Shown here: positions 1-8,850 of the stretch, in pieces
How the letters are laid out: every line of letters begins with the position of its first letter
Numbering within the stretch: the stretch's first letter is position 1
DNA from: Paenibacillus silvae
GTDB lineage: Bacteria; Bacillota; Bacilli; Paenibacillales; Paenibacillaceae
Direction: 5' to 3'
Length of the DNA stretch: 64,000 nucleotides
Assembly (NCBI RefSeq): GCF_014639235.1
Contig: NZ_BMFU01000005.1
Span: 87,189-151,188, forward strand
Notes under the pieces: generated by a model
The model's input: the letters and a program-made list of their open reading frames with translations, nothing else
Told to the model about the DNA's origin: nothing
The model's database searches: none
Made by a program: the position numbers and the translations under genes

Positions 1-126
1 TTTGCGGTCCAGCATTTGGGTCAGATTGTCATTGGCATCATACGTATAGGTCGTGACTTGCCCCAATGGATCGGTTTGTACAAGCAATCGTCATTGGTGG
101 TCAGTATTATCATTTCTTTTAGACAT
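1..126 (-). pseudogene. Rearranged Rhs core fragment, 5' end of an orphan Rhs tip (runs off the window)
   Basis: Bases 2-92 match 2927-3017 inside the large rhs gene with one mismatch (position 85 versus 3010). Bases 91-104 then match 3158-3171. The fragment is therefore a core copy with 140 bp removed at a 2-base TC microhomology. 140 is not a multiple of three, and reading leftward from an ATG at 126-124 there is an in-frame TGA at 93-91 after 11 codons. The ATG follows a GGGGGAG ribosome binding site. Past the stop the Rhs frame is open to the window edge (YTYDANDNL is readable). In Rhs loci a short core copy downstream of the main gene normally carries a displaced toxin tip. That role is inferred, because the tip lies outside the window. 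Confidence 0.8.
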
Positions 127-232
127 GAGAAAACTCCCCCTCATAATAAACGTAGAAGTTTTTTTCTACTGCCTACTAGGAGGAGGTGTATAACAGTTTA
201 AAAATCAGGGTTTTAAAAAATAAATTAATAAA

Positions 233-438
233 TTAATTGTAATTTCGAATTTTGTATTTTTTTTGTTCTTCCAACGAGAAATTAGACCAGTCAATATTAC
301 GCAACTTCCAAATTTCTTTTGAAAGTTCAATAGCATTCGTCAATTTTTTCACACCCCACTCTTCTCGATTCCCGCTCAGGTCCACATATTAGGCAAAAAG
401 AAACCATATGGAGATGCTACTACTCTCACATATGGCAT
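233..438 (-). pseudogene. Degraded coding fragments between the immunity gene and the orphan core
   Basis: Two short open stretches lie in different frames. An ATG at 438 gives 20 codons ending in TGA at 376-378 (MPYVRVVASPYGFF...). The second runs from a GTG at 385 for 50 codons to a TAA at 233-235 (VDLSGNREEWGVKK... to ...KYKIRNYN). They overlap and read plausibly as one protein end broken by a frameshift. Base composition is AT-rich compared with the Rhs core, as is usual for toxin or immunity modules. I do not recognise the family. A remnant of a displaced toxin tip or immunity protein is the best reading, at modest confidence. Nothing else is visible between 127 and 445. Confidence 0.4.
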
Positions 439-445
439 CAAATTT

Positions 446-1072
446 TTATTCTATTCTTCTTGATGTTCTTGTTGCAATATCGATTTCAAACATTTCCTCT
501 GGTATGCCAAGATCATCTGTAGTATGAAGAACATAGTGAGATGTATTCTCCGATGGCTCAAGTTTTATCCAATGGTTAGTCTCACCAACCACGAGTACCA
601 CAATCTTACGAGTCTGAATCCCAGTCGATATATATATGTCCTCCCCCGAATGGACATCTTTAAGATAAAGTCTAGCATGACTGTTTTTTTGAAATAAGTT
701 GATTAAGTCTACTCGATATTCATACTTTCCGTCCGACGTAATCTTCAATGAATCACTACTGATCTTTTCGTTTGCCCAACCGTGAGTACTCACACTTTGA
801 ATCAATACGAAAGAGAGTAAAATGGATAATACCATCCACACACAAATTCCAATATAATCTCCCCTGCTCGTTGGAATCCATCCTTTAAAAAGAAATATAG
901 TAAATACTATTGTAATTAATAGTATAGGAATACCAGCCCCCCATAAATAAGTTGTTCCCATAATATCCATTCCTCTTTGGAAATAGGCTGTAGAACCGAG
1001 GAGAAACCATACCAATGATGAGACATTAAAAATCATTAGTAATATCAATAGAATTTTTAACCAGCTCGCCAA
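446..1072 (-). CDS. Three-TM membrane protein, probable immunity protein of the Rhs toxin
   Basis: This 208-residue protein starts at a TTG preceded by AGGAGGG at 7 bases. Three hydrophobic helices are visible: about residues 5-33, 45-67 and 72-96. The second half is polar and ends with short beta-like segments, probably an extracytoplasmic domain. It begins 32 bp after the stop of the large rhs gene on the same strand, which is the standard place for the cognate immunity gene. The rhs tip looks like a lipase-fold hydrolase, so a membrane-anchored inhibitor would make sense. I recognise no named immunity family, and the role rests on position and topology alone. The coding sequence is AT-rich, like other exchangeable tip modules. 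Confidence 0.6.
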   Translation of the reverse strand: MASWLKILLILLMIFNVSSLVWFLLGSTAYFQRGMDIMGTTYLWGAGIPILLITIVFTIFLFKGWIPTSRGDYIGICVWMVLSILLSFVLIQSVSTHGWANEKISSDSLKITSDGKYEYRVDLINLFQKNSHARLYLKDVHSGEDIYISTGIQTRKIVVLVVGETNHWIKLEPSENTSHYVLHTTDDLGIPEEMFEIDIATRTSRRIE

Positions 1073-1104
1073 ACTAACCCTCCTCTCTCATGTGAACATC
1101 TTTT

Positions 1105-4100
1105 TCATTTTAATTTTAATATTGGCTCGATGTACTTCTTCCAAATGTCTACATTACTGTGCATCGTAGAATGTGCTTCAATTTTCGAGCCAGTCTCTCC
1201 GTCTTTCGCACGCACATTATCTGCACCCTTAAACTTCCTTGTAGATGTAGAAGCAAACCCTAATCGCCACCATTTTCCTCCCATATCCATTTGGACGGAA
1301 TCTCTGTTGTTATACATTTGAATGTGTTGCCCAACCTTTGTATCAAGTTTATATTCCCTAACTGGAGTCGCTACAGTTATTAATGTCTCGACCTTCATTC
1401 CTTTTTTCTCAAGAAGATTAGCTAACAAGATAGCTACATTCCCCCCGTGACTATGCCCTACCAATCTAATAGGTTCGTCAGGATTTTTACTATGCCACTC
1501 ATATACTTTATTTATGAATGCTTCTGCCGCATCTGAACGAGCACCAGTACTATTCTCTCCTGACCAATTTAACTTGTCACTTGATTCATTAAATAGACCT
1601 TGCACATATTTCACAAAATCCGGGGTCCATGTATCCCCAGTTGAGAAAGTACCATGAATCAGCCAAACTTTATGTCCACTAGGGTCCACATAAATCAGCG
1701 GATTATTATGCACATACGTATATAAATTCAAACTTAGTGGGTTCGTCAATTCGCCCTCGTACATATCCTCGTTGATAAAACGAGCCGTGGACGGATCATA
1801 CCAACGGGCTCTCAGGTACTGGAGGCCCGTCACTTCATCCCAATACTCTCCGGCATAACGCAGGGCGTTCGGAACGGTCTCCTCTGTCGTCTCTGGGTTG
1901 CCCCAGATGTCGTACGTGTATCGGTTCAATACATTGCCGGATGAATCCCGAATTTCCGTGACATCTCCGTGGCCGTTGGTGACATAGGACTGGAGCTGGT
2001 TTTCTCCAGCGATCTGCCGGGCGGTCAGTTTCCCAGCAGAATCGTAGATGTAACCTGCCGTGATCTGCACTGCTCCCGTGCTGTTTACTGTGCCTTCTGC
2101 CACCAACAATCCGCGATCATCATAGTAGTACCGGGTTGTGTTGCCTCCCGTACTTCGCTCGGTCATCAGACCGTCTCCATTGTAGCGGTAGCTCACACGC
2201 TGGTCGTTAACCGTAGCACCGGTCAGCTGGTTCCGCGCATCGTAGGTATAGGATGCTGGCGCGGGCGGGCTCCACTCTCGCTCGCTCTCCAGACTGCTCC
2301 GGTTATCCCGTACATCATAGGTATACGTTTCCTGATACGGGCTGGACGTTTGGATCCGGTTCAGCTTGTCATAGGTAAATTGGGAAGCGACTCCCTGATC
2401 GGTTTTGCTCGTGATATTCCGGTTGTTGTCATAGGCATAACTGTAGCTTGGGCCGTTCGTTCCATTGAACGTATGTGCAAGCCCCTTCAGATTTAAGCCT
2501 TCGTAGGTGTAGACTTCCTTCCAACCCGATCCTGTACTTTTTTGTGCCAGACTGTTATTGCCGCGATACGTGTACGTAAAGCTGCCCAGCGCTGTTCCAC
2601 TGCCACTCGTCAAGCTTAGCGATGCCGGTAGTGCAGCAGCTCCCTTATACGTCATATCCAGGTTGAGTGTGTAACTTCCGTGCTGGAACGTCTGACGTGT
2701 ACGCGCGCCTCGGGCATCGTAACCCAGCGTTAGCACAGCTCCATCCGGGTACGTCATTTTCTCCAGTTCACCGACTGGCGTGTACGCATATTGGGTGATC
2801 CCCGCAGCATCCGTCATGCGGGTTCTCCGGCCCGCGGCATCATAGGTGTACGAGATCGTTCCGTCACTGGCCCGGTTTTCCAGCAGGAAGTTCCGGCTGT
2901 TATAGACATAGGTGCGTTCTTGCCCCTTGCGGTCCAGCATTTGGGTCAGATTGTCATTGGCATCATACGTATAGGTCGTGACTTGCCCCAATGGATCGGT
3001 TTGTACAAGTAATCGTCCAATCTCGTCATAACGTTTCTGGAGCGTTTTGCCGTCTGCATAGGTTACTCGGGTCAGGTCACCACCGAGATTGTACGTATAC
3101 CTTGTTTTTTTATTCTCTGCATCCGTCACTGCGATGAGACGGGACAAAGCATCATAGTCATTGGTGGTCAGATTGCTATTTCCGTCGGTAACAGAAAGGA
3201 CATTGCCCACACTGTCATACGTATAGGCGGTTAGAACCACGCTGCCGCTGGCCTTGAGCTCTTCCTTTTTGATCACTTGCCCCATCACGTTGTAGGTTTC
3301 ACGAATCCGGTTGTTTTCCCCATCGGTAATGGTCAACGTTCGGGCTGTATCATCATAAGCCATTTTGGTCGTGGACGTTCCATCCTGCTGGCGAACCACC
3401 CGATCGAACGCATCATAGGCATAGGTCATCGTTTGTCCTGCGGCATCCGTCCGGGCGATCATCCGGTCATACGCATCGTACGTATACGTCGTGCTGCCTC
3501 GTTCATTCGTTTCGCTGGCCAACCTGCCCAGCGGGTCAAAACGGTATATCGTTTGGCTCAGATCAGGTTGCGTTACGGTTAAAGTGTTATTCACATCGTC
3601 GTAAGACAGGGTGGTCATCGTTCCATCCGGATTCTTCTCCGAAGTGATCCGTCCCAGCTTGTCATAGGTTGTCGTGGTTATATTCTGATTGCCGTCGGTA
3701 TAGCTGTTTATTTCCCCGGAGGCGTTATAACCTGCTTGCAGCGTAATTGTCGATTGATTCCCGGCAGCATCCGTTACCTGCACTTCCTGCTTGGTGGGCC
3801 GCATGGACTTGTAACCAAACTGCTGACGAACGATGGTATCCGCCGTCTCTCCCTTCAGCTGAAGCACAACCGGGTTACCGTATCCATCATATTGATAATT
3901 CGTCTGACGCAGAAGATTGCCCTGGTTATCACGAACGACAGACTGTGTTAATGATCCGGTAACCGAATCATAACTGTAACTGGTGGTTGCTTGTTGATTA
4001 TTACCGCCTGTTTCGTTCCGTTGAGCAAGTACGATGACTGGAGATAAATCATACCCGCTTAGAAACTTCATTTCGTACGTGGACTTGACCGTCGCTCCAA

Positions 4101-6027
4101 GGGGAGTCGTCTGGGCGATGACCTGCCCCCAATCATTGTACTGAAGTGTGGTGACTGCTGCACTTGAAGCCCCGGCCGTATCGTACGTGCGTTCTTCAAT
4201 CCGGGTTGGCACATTCCGATAAGCAGCCTCATTGTACGTATAAGATGTATTTCGCCGCTGATTTCCCTCAATAGACCGATTCGTAATCTGGGTATTATAG
4301 ATTACATCCGGCTTGTTATGTGCGACATATTGTTTCTTGAAACTGTAGTCGGTTCGGGTCAGGCCGTCCTCCACCGTAGTTGAAAAGGTACTGTTTTGTC
4401 CATATACCGCGCCAATATCGCCGCTATAACTCACATTGAGTTGACTGGATACTTCCTGGCCTGCTGCTGTACTATAGAACACTTTGCGCTGTCCATATCG
4501 AGGCTGGGTCTCCGCACCAGTCAGTCCCAGTTTTCGCAGCACTGTCCCACTGAACGTGTATTGTGTCATCGCTTTGGTCGGATGCTCAATGGAGGCCAGC
4601 ACAAGCCAGTCATTCCATCCCCAGTAGACCATCTGATTTTCTCCCGTATAATCCTTGTAAAAATCAATCAGGTTGAACAGCAAGCCATTCCAGCGAAGAT
4701 ACCCGTATTTGGTTATTCTTCCTTCTGGATCGATGACATGATCGAGCAAGCTCTGGGTGCGGTTATTGCTCGTCACATTTCGCTTTTTATAAGTAACGAC
4801 TCGATCATTAAAAGAGACCTTGACCTCATTCGTACCGTATGAGAAATCCATCGTCTGAACAGGCTGTCCCTTCCCAGCACGGGTCATAACAAAGCTCAGC
4901 ACGGTGCCGTAATTGAAATTCGTGTTGTAATAGAATTCAATCGTATTTTTGTACTGATTAACCATTTGCAGAATGTTGCCGGCCTGATCAAAATAATGAA
5001 CAATACCGGTATTATAATCCTTCAGAACATAATGCGCTTTTACTCCTGAAACATACAGATCGGAGTGTACAAGTCCAAAGTCCAAATTGTCCCAAGGATA
5101 TCCTGCCAATCCGCCTCTTTCCGAATCGGCAAATGTGCCGACGCCAGGAATGTGTACAAACGTCCCTCCACCTTCATGCTTCACATATGGCAGATCCCAG
5201 GTCCAGCCTTTTCCAATCGGAAACTTGTATTCCTCTGATGTCGATTCAGTAACATTTTTAAAATCAGGGTTGACCCTTGCATCAATTCGGTCTTTACCCA
5301 ATGAACTGTCATATTTGCGCCGCAGCGTAAAGTCAAAACCGTTGGGCCCGGGCATCACCAGATCCACGACACTGATATTGAGCGAGCCGTCGCTCGTGGA
5401 GATGCTGTCATTCACTGATCCAACTCCATAAGGGGCCTGATCATATTTGATCGCTTGACGCTGTAATGCAATATCATCATACCCGTTGGCCGCGAGCGCA
5501 AACGATTGGGGTGAAACGTACACCTCGTCTGTCACAGATGAAGGCCCGGATGTCTCGCGCTCATCATAAGTCACCTGCGTGACGGAAGGCTCGTCCACCC
5601 GCCCCAGGGAACCGGATTCATTTTCAAAAGTAATGGCTCCTGGACCATCTGTTAAGGCATGCATCAGGGCGTCTGGATATTTCTCCTGTATGTACGCTTC
5701 ATAGGAGCCCCCTTGTTCCTGAACAAGCAGGCCCTGATAGATTTCATTCAATTCATAACCTTTGCCAAGTTCAAAAACAACCCAATCCCGTTCGACTTGA
5801 AATCGTTCAGACAACGTTGTAATGGTAATCAGATCATCGGAATCAAGTGTGCTTTCCAACTGTGGGGACAGCGCGCGATCCCTATAAACGTCTTCTGTCA
5901 CACTCCGCGTATCCCGCAGTGTATCACGAGATGCAGAAGCAGCAGCATGCTGCATGCCAAGCTCCGGCGGAAATAATATGGATGCCAGAAAAGTGAAAAT
6001 AAGAAGAATAGACAGCCTTCGTTTCAT
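1105..6027 (-). CDS. Secreted Rhs/YD-repeat polymorphic toxin with an alpha/beta-hydrolase C-terminal tip
   Basis: The ATG at 6027 follows GAGGAG; an upstream in-frame ATG at 6159 has no such site. That gives 1640 residues. Residues 1-30 form a signal peptide (MKRRLSILLIFTFLAS). A beta-rich N-terminal region is followed by dozens of YD repeats (YTYDANDNL, YTYDAYDRM and similar), which build the shell that encloses the toxin in this family. The Rhs core (GLQYLRARWYDPSTARFINE) ends at the conserved DPSG near residue 1451. The 189-residue tip after it has an oxyanion-type LIHGTF, a nucleophile elbow GHSHGG (Ser about 1526), a candidate Asp in NNRDSVQ (about 1576) and His in AHSTMHSN (about 1619-1623). 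This is a lipase/PGAP1-like triad. The toxin probably hydrolyses a lipid or another ester; the substrate is unknown. Confidence 0.9.
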   Translation of the reverse strand: MKRRLSILLIFTFLASILFPPELGMQHAAASASRDTLRDTRSVTEDVYRDRALSPQLESTLDSDDLITITTLSERFQVERDWVVFELGKGYELNEIYQGLLVQEQGGSYEAYIQEKYPDALMHALTDGPGAITFENESGSLGRVDEPSVTQVTYDERETSGPSSVTDEVYVSPQSFALAANGYDDIALQRQAIKYDQAPYGVGSVNDSISTSDGSLNISVVDLVMPGPNGFDFTLRRKYDSSLGKDRIDARVNPDFKNVTESTSEEYKFPIGKGWTWDLPYVKHEGGGTFVHIPGVGTFADSERGGLAGYPWDNLDFGLVHSDLYVSGVKAHYVLKDYNTGIVHYFDQAGNILQMVNQYKNTIEFYYNTNFNYGTVLSFVMTRAGKGQPVQTMDFSYGTNEVKVSFNDRVVTYKKRNVTSNNRTQSLLDHVIDPEGRITKYGYLRWNGLLFNLIDFYKDYTGENQMVYWGWNDWLVLASIEHPTKAMTQYTFSGTVLRKLGLTGAETQPRYGQRKVFYSTAAGQEVSSQLNVSYSGDIGAVYGQNSTFSTTVEDGLTRTDYSFKKQYVAHNKPDVIYNTQITNRSIEGNQRRNTSYTYNEAAYRNVPTRIEERTYDTAGASSAAVTTLQYNDWGQVIAQTTPLGATVKSTYEMKFLSGYDLSPVIVLAQRNETGGNNQQATTSYSYDSVTGSLTQSVVRDNQGNLLRQTNYQYDGYGNPVVLQLKGETADTIVRQQFGYKSMRPTKQEVQVTDAAGNQSTITLQAGYNASGEINSYTDGNQNITTTTYDKLGRITSEKNPDGTMTTLSYDDVNNTLTVTQPDLSQTIYRFDPLGRLASETNERGSTTYTYDAYDRMIARTDAAGQTMTYAYDAFDRVVRQQDGTSTTKMAYDDTARTLTITDGENNRIRETYNVMGQVIKKEELKASGSVVLTAYTYDSVGNVLSVTDGNSNLTTNDYDALSRLIAVTDAENKKTRYTYNLGGDLTRVTYADGKTLQKRYDEIGRLLVQTDPLGQVTTYTYDANDNLTQMLDRKGQERTYVYNSRNFLLENRASDGTISYTYDAAGRRTRMTDAAGITQYAYTPVGELEKMTYPDGAVLTLGYDARGARTRQTFQHGSYTLNLDMTYKGAAALPASLSLTSGSGTALGSFTYTYRGNNSLAQKSTGSGWKEVYTYEGLNLKGLAHTFNGTNGPSYSYAYDNNRNITSKTDQGVASQFTYDKLNRIQTSSPYQETYTYDVRDNRSSLESEREWSPPAPASYTYDARNQLTGATVNDQRVSYRYNGDGLMTERSTGGNTTRYYYDDRGLLVAEGTVNSTGAVQITAGYIYDSAGKLTARQIAGENQLQSYVTNGHGDVTEIRDSSGNVLNRYTYDIWGNPETTEETVPNALRYAGEYWDEVTGLQYLRARWYDPSTARFINEDMYEGELTNPLSLNLYTYVHNNPLIYVDPSGHKVWLIHGTFSTGDTWTPDFVKYVQGLFNESSDKLNWSGENSTGARSDAAEAFINKVYEWHSKNPDEPIRLVGHSHGGNVAILLANLLEKKGMKVETLITVATPVREYKLDTKVGQHIQMYNNRDSVQMDMGGKWWRLGFASTSTRKFKGADNVRAKDGETGSKIEAHSTMHSNVDIWKKYIEPILKLK

Positions 6028-6133
6028 ATCATCATTCTCTCCTCGTATGCATTCTATTTTCCAACAGGATAAACAAAGGTATTCCATCGTTCTTGTCCTG
6101 TGCATTTTGATCGCTGCAAATTCAAGCTCGCCT

Positions 6134-6367
6134 CTAGCGTTTGGCCGCACCCTGAACAATGTTCAACAGATTTCCGTTGGTATCATACTGGTAGATGTAT
6201 ACCTTCCCGTTAGCTGTGGTCACAGATGTCAATCTATTGTTGGCATCATATGTATAGATCGTCTTGCCTGCTGCCTGTACCGGAAAAGCCATGCACAGCA
6301 GCCCCGCAGCTAACAGACATACTCCCGTCCACTTCTTCCATTTTCGTGCTTTACATTTCTGCTTCAA
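6134..6367 (-). CDS. Mini YD-repeat secreted protein
   Basis: This 77-residue protein starts at TTG 6367, 7 bases after AGAGGAGG. An ATG at 6394 lies upstream in frame but would place the ribosome site inside the gene. A basic N-terminus (KQKCKARKWKKW) and a hydrophobic stretch ending PVQAAG form a signal peptide. The mature part is only two YD repeats (YTYDANNRL and YQYDTNGNL). It precedes the large rhs gene by 106 bp on the same strand and is probably cotranscribed. It could be a relic of a larger YD protein, a decoy, or an accessory piece of the shell. The open frame, good ribosome site and intact signal peptide argue that it is translated. Confidence 0.7.
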   Translation of the reverse strand: MKQKCKARKWKKWTGVCLLAAGLLCMAFPVQAAGKTIYTYDANNRLTSVTTANGKVYIYQYDTNGNLLNIVQGAAKR

Positions 6368-6490
6368 TTTTATTCCTCCTCTATTATATATCATTGAATC
6401 CCTCCTAAATTATAGTAAATTCATTTTGTAATAATCTATCAAAATATGTCGTTTAATCCAAAATATTCGGAACTTTCGTGGCAATAATAC

Positions 6491-6533
6491 AAAAAAAGAC
6501 TATTTCAGGCAATCTTCCACCTAAGATAGTCTT
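6491..6533 (-). terminator. Rho-independent terminator of the polysaccharide operon
   Basis: AAGACTAT at 6496-6503 pairs with ATAGTCTT at 6526-6533. Read on the minus strand the stem is followed by a run of seven T. It lies 20 bp past the stop of the GH105 gene and insulates it from the Rhs locus. Confidence 0.75.
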
Positions 6534-6552
6534 CCATTCCGTTATAAGAACT

Positions 6553-8850
6553 TCACTGTGCCTTCTCTACCATTTGCCTCTTATCATGACCCATACTCTC
6601 CCTCAACTGCTGATGCATCTTATATACTTCCACTCCTGCCAGCAGCACAATGCCGATGCCATGGGTATCATTGAGATTCCAGCCGAGATCATCGCGGTAA
6701 TAGAGGGCCGTAAAAGAATATCCCGAACCCCGGCAGACACCGTAGATGTTGCCATGGTAATCAATCGATATGCGGGTTAAGCCCTCCCAGCCCTTTCGTA
6801 CTGCGTTCAGGTAGGCTCCCGGCTTCTCCAGCCAGCCTTCACGAATGCCGCGGGCATAAGCGTAGATAAACATGGAGGTGCAGGAGGTTTCCTCATAAGA
6901 ATCCGAACGGTTCAGCACCTGATGCCACAGCCCGTTCTCTCCTTGCAGCGCCAGAACCCCGGCACACATTTTCCGATAGAAGGTTAGCAGTTCAGGCCGC
7001 TTCAGATGATCCCGGGGGAGAATGGATAACAGCTCGGTCAAGGAAAAGAGCACCCAGCCGTTTCCGCGTCCCCACGGGATACCCGTTGCCTTCCCCCGCA
7101 CAAAATCATAGACATGGGACATGATCTGCTGATCAGGCAGGTAAAGATACTTTTGGAACATCAGAAACTGATTCACTGCATCGTCCCAACAGGACGTATC
7201 CCCCGTCAATTGACCATAGCGCATCAGAAACGGCGTGCTCATATACAGATCATCACACCACATCGTCTCCTGCCGCATCTCTCCGCTGCCGCGAACACGG
7301 TAGAATGCACCATCTGGGAGACGTTCCTGCTCATTCGCCATATAATTGGCAATCCGGTCTGCCGTCTCTCTGCCTCCGCGAATCTCGCCAAGCTCCATCG
7401 CTGCCAGCAGCGTTGAAGCGAATGAGCCGCAGTCATCCAGACTATCTATGGCGGACAACTGATTGTTAATACCTGCTGCACCATAGGCTGCCCTGTCCCA
7501 TAATGCGTATTGATCAAAAGCCGTACTGAGCCCGATATGCTCGCGAACATACTGGATGTAATCTTTGCGCCCAAGCTGCTGACCTGTCTGGAGCAATCCC
7601 ATCAGCGTGACACCAAGCGGATAATTCCATTTCCCGTAATGGGTATTTTCCAGGTACGGACGAACATGCGTCGCCGGCAGATCAACACGCCAATAGACAC
7701 CTTCCGCCCCATCCTCAAATACGGTATCCGTTACAGCAATGTCTGCTGGCGAAGGCTCGGTGCCCGGAACAAAAGGCCCGGTGTAAAGCCACACATCGGC
7801 ACATCCAGCCACAGGGCGCGGCGGGATTAGCCTCCAGCCTGCATTAACCAATGAATCAACAGCAGCTTCCTCAACTCCCGCTTTTCCCAGTGTAAAACCC
7901 CAGTTCGGTTTGCCCGCCCGATCCAGCTGTCCCTTCACGACCAGATCATGCGAACCATACTGTCTCGAAAGCTGCACCTCAAAATGCCCACTGCCCGATG
8001 CCGTATACATTTCTGTTCCGTCCAGATAAAGCGTAAGCGCGCCTTCATGACGGCCCTGCAACATAACAGGCTCTGGCCCTGGCTGTGTAACATCAAGCTT
8101 GCACCATGCATAGGCAACCGCAGGCTGAGAAGTGCCGAATATTCGGGCAAACGCTCCCCTGCTACGCTCCTCATCACTCCATGACTTGCGCGGATACCAG
8201 ATGAGCCCTATCTCTTCCTCCGTCATCCCGCTACACGGCAGAATCGATATCGGTTCATCTACAGGCTCGGAGTAGAGCCAGCCTTCCTGACCTTTGCGTT
8301 CCACCCCGGGTGTGAGGAAGTGAAGCGGGAAATTTTTGAATGAACCTGTACCAAAGATACCGCCAAAGCCTGCATCTGTTTTCACAAAACAGAGCAACAC
8401 ATCATTCCATCCATCCCTCACCTGCAAGGGGATCGGCGTTCTTCGTTCAGGGAACAGCTCCTGAAGCAGCTCCGACTTAAATATCTGTTCGCCGTTTACA
8501 TAGATCGTCACAGGACTATAACAGTTGAGACTTGTATTCAATGAGGTCTGCCCATCACTCCAAAGTTTGCCCCACACATACACATACTGACCACTTCGCG
8601 CGTCCTTGCAGCGATCTGCCAAATCGAGATCGTATCTGTAATCCTCCAATCTGCGAAAGCCTTCCTGATGGCAGGCTCGGAATGTGAAGGAGTGCTGGGG
8701 ATGATCGCCAATATAACGCTGAGCTATCGTTGTCAGCACATCCGGGATGGAATCATCATCATAGACCTTGTTCGCAATCGCCTCGTTTTCATGAAAATAT
8801 CGAATGATCGTCAGCTCCTTTCCCGTTCTATACCTGAACCCGCTCGCCAA
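6553..8850 (-). CDS. GH105/GH88-type unsaturated glycuronyl hydrolase with an N-terminal beta-sandwich region
   Basis: The last 350 or so residues resemble YteR/YesR-type unsaturated rhamnogalacturonyl hydrolases: WNYPLGVTLMGL, SIDSLDDCGSF, ETMWCDDLYMSTPFL, PWGRGNGWVLFSL and the NRSDSYEETSCTSMF segment of the (alpha/alpha)6 barrel. These enzymes remove the 4,5-unsaturated uronic acid left by polysaccharide lyases. The first 400 residues are beta-rich (YVNGEQIFKSEL, YLDGTEMYTASG) and resemble carbohydrate-binding beta-sandwiches. No signal peptide is seen, so it is probably cytoplasmic. The start is uncertain: TTG at 8850 overlaps the upstream gene by 23 bp, GTG 8739 has no ribosome site, and the best site (AAAGGAG at 8816-8822) points to an ATC or ATT at 8808 or 8805. 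It is the last gene of the operon. Confidence 0.85.
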   Translation of the reverse strand: MASGFRYRTGKELTIIRYFHENEAIANKVYDDDSIPDVLTTIAQRYIGDHPQHSFTFRACHQEGFRRLEDYRYDLDLADRCKDARSGQYVYVWGKLWSDGQTSLNTSLNCYSPVTIYVNGEQIFKSELLQELFPERRTPIPLQVRDGWNDVLLCFVKTDAGFGGIFGTGSFKNFPLHFLTPGVERKGQEGWLYSEPVDEPISILPCSGMTEEEIGLIWYPRKSWSDEERSRGAFARIFGTSQPAVAYAWCKLDVTQPGPEPVMLQGRHEGALTLYLDGTEMYTASGSGHFEVQLSRQYGSHDLVVKGQLDRAGKPNWGFTLGKAGVEEAAVDSLVNAGWRLIPPRPVAGCADVWLYTGPFVPGTEPSPADIAVTDTVFEDGAEGVYWRVDLPATHVRPYLENTHYGKWNYPLGVTLMGLLQTGQQLGRKDYIQYVREHIGLSTAFDQYALWDRAAYGAAGINNQLSAIDSLDDCGSFASTLLAAMELGEIRGGRETADRIANYMANEQERLPDGAFYRVRGSGEMRQETMWCDDLYMSTPFLMRYGQLTGDTSCWDDAVNQFLMFQKYLYLPDQQIMSHVYDFVRGKATGIPWGRGNGWVLFSLTELLSILPRDHLKRPELLTFYRKMCAGVLALQGENGLWHQVLNRSDSYEETSCTSMFIYAYARGIREGWLEKPGAYLNAVRKGWEGLTRISIDYHGNIYGVCRGSGYSFTALYYRDDLGWNLNDTHGIGIVLLAGVEVYKMHQQLRESMGHDKRQMVEKAQ

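Noticed and set aside
1969..5431. Several plus-strand open frames of 70-150 codons antisense to the rhs gene
   Set aside because: They mirror the repetitive YD codons (low-complexity, no ribosome sites, no family match) and lie wholly inside a convincing gene.
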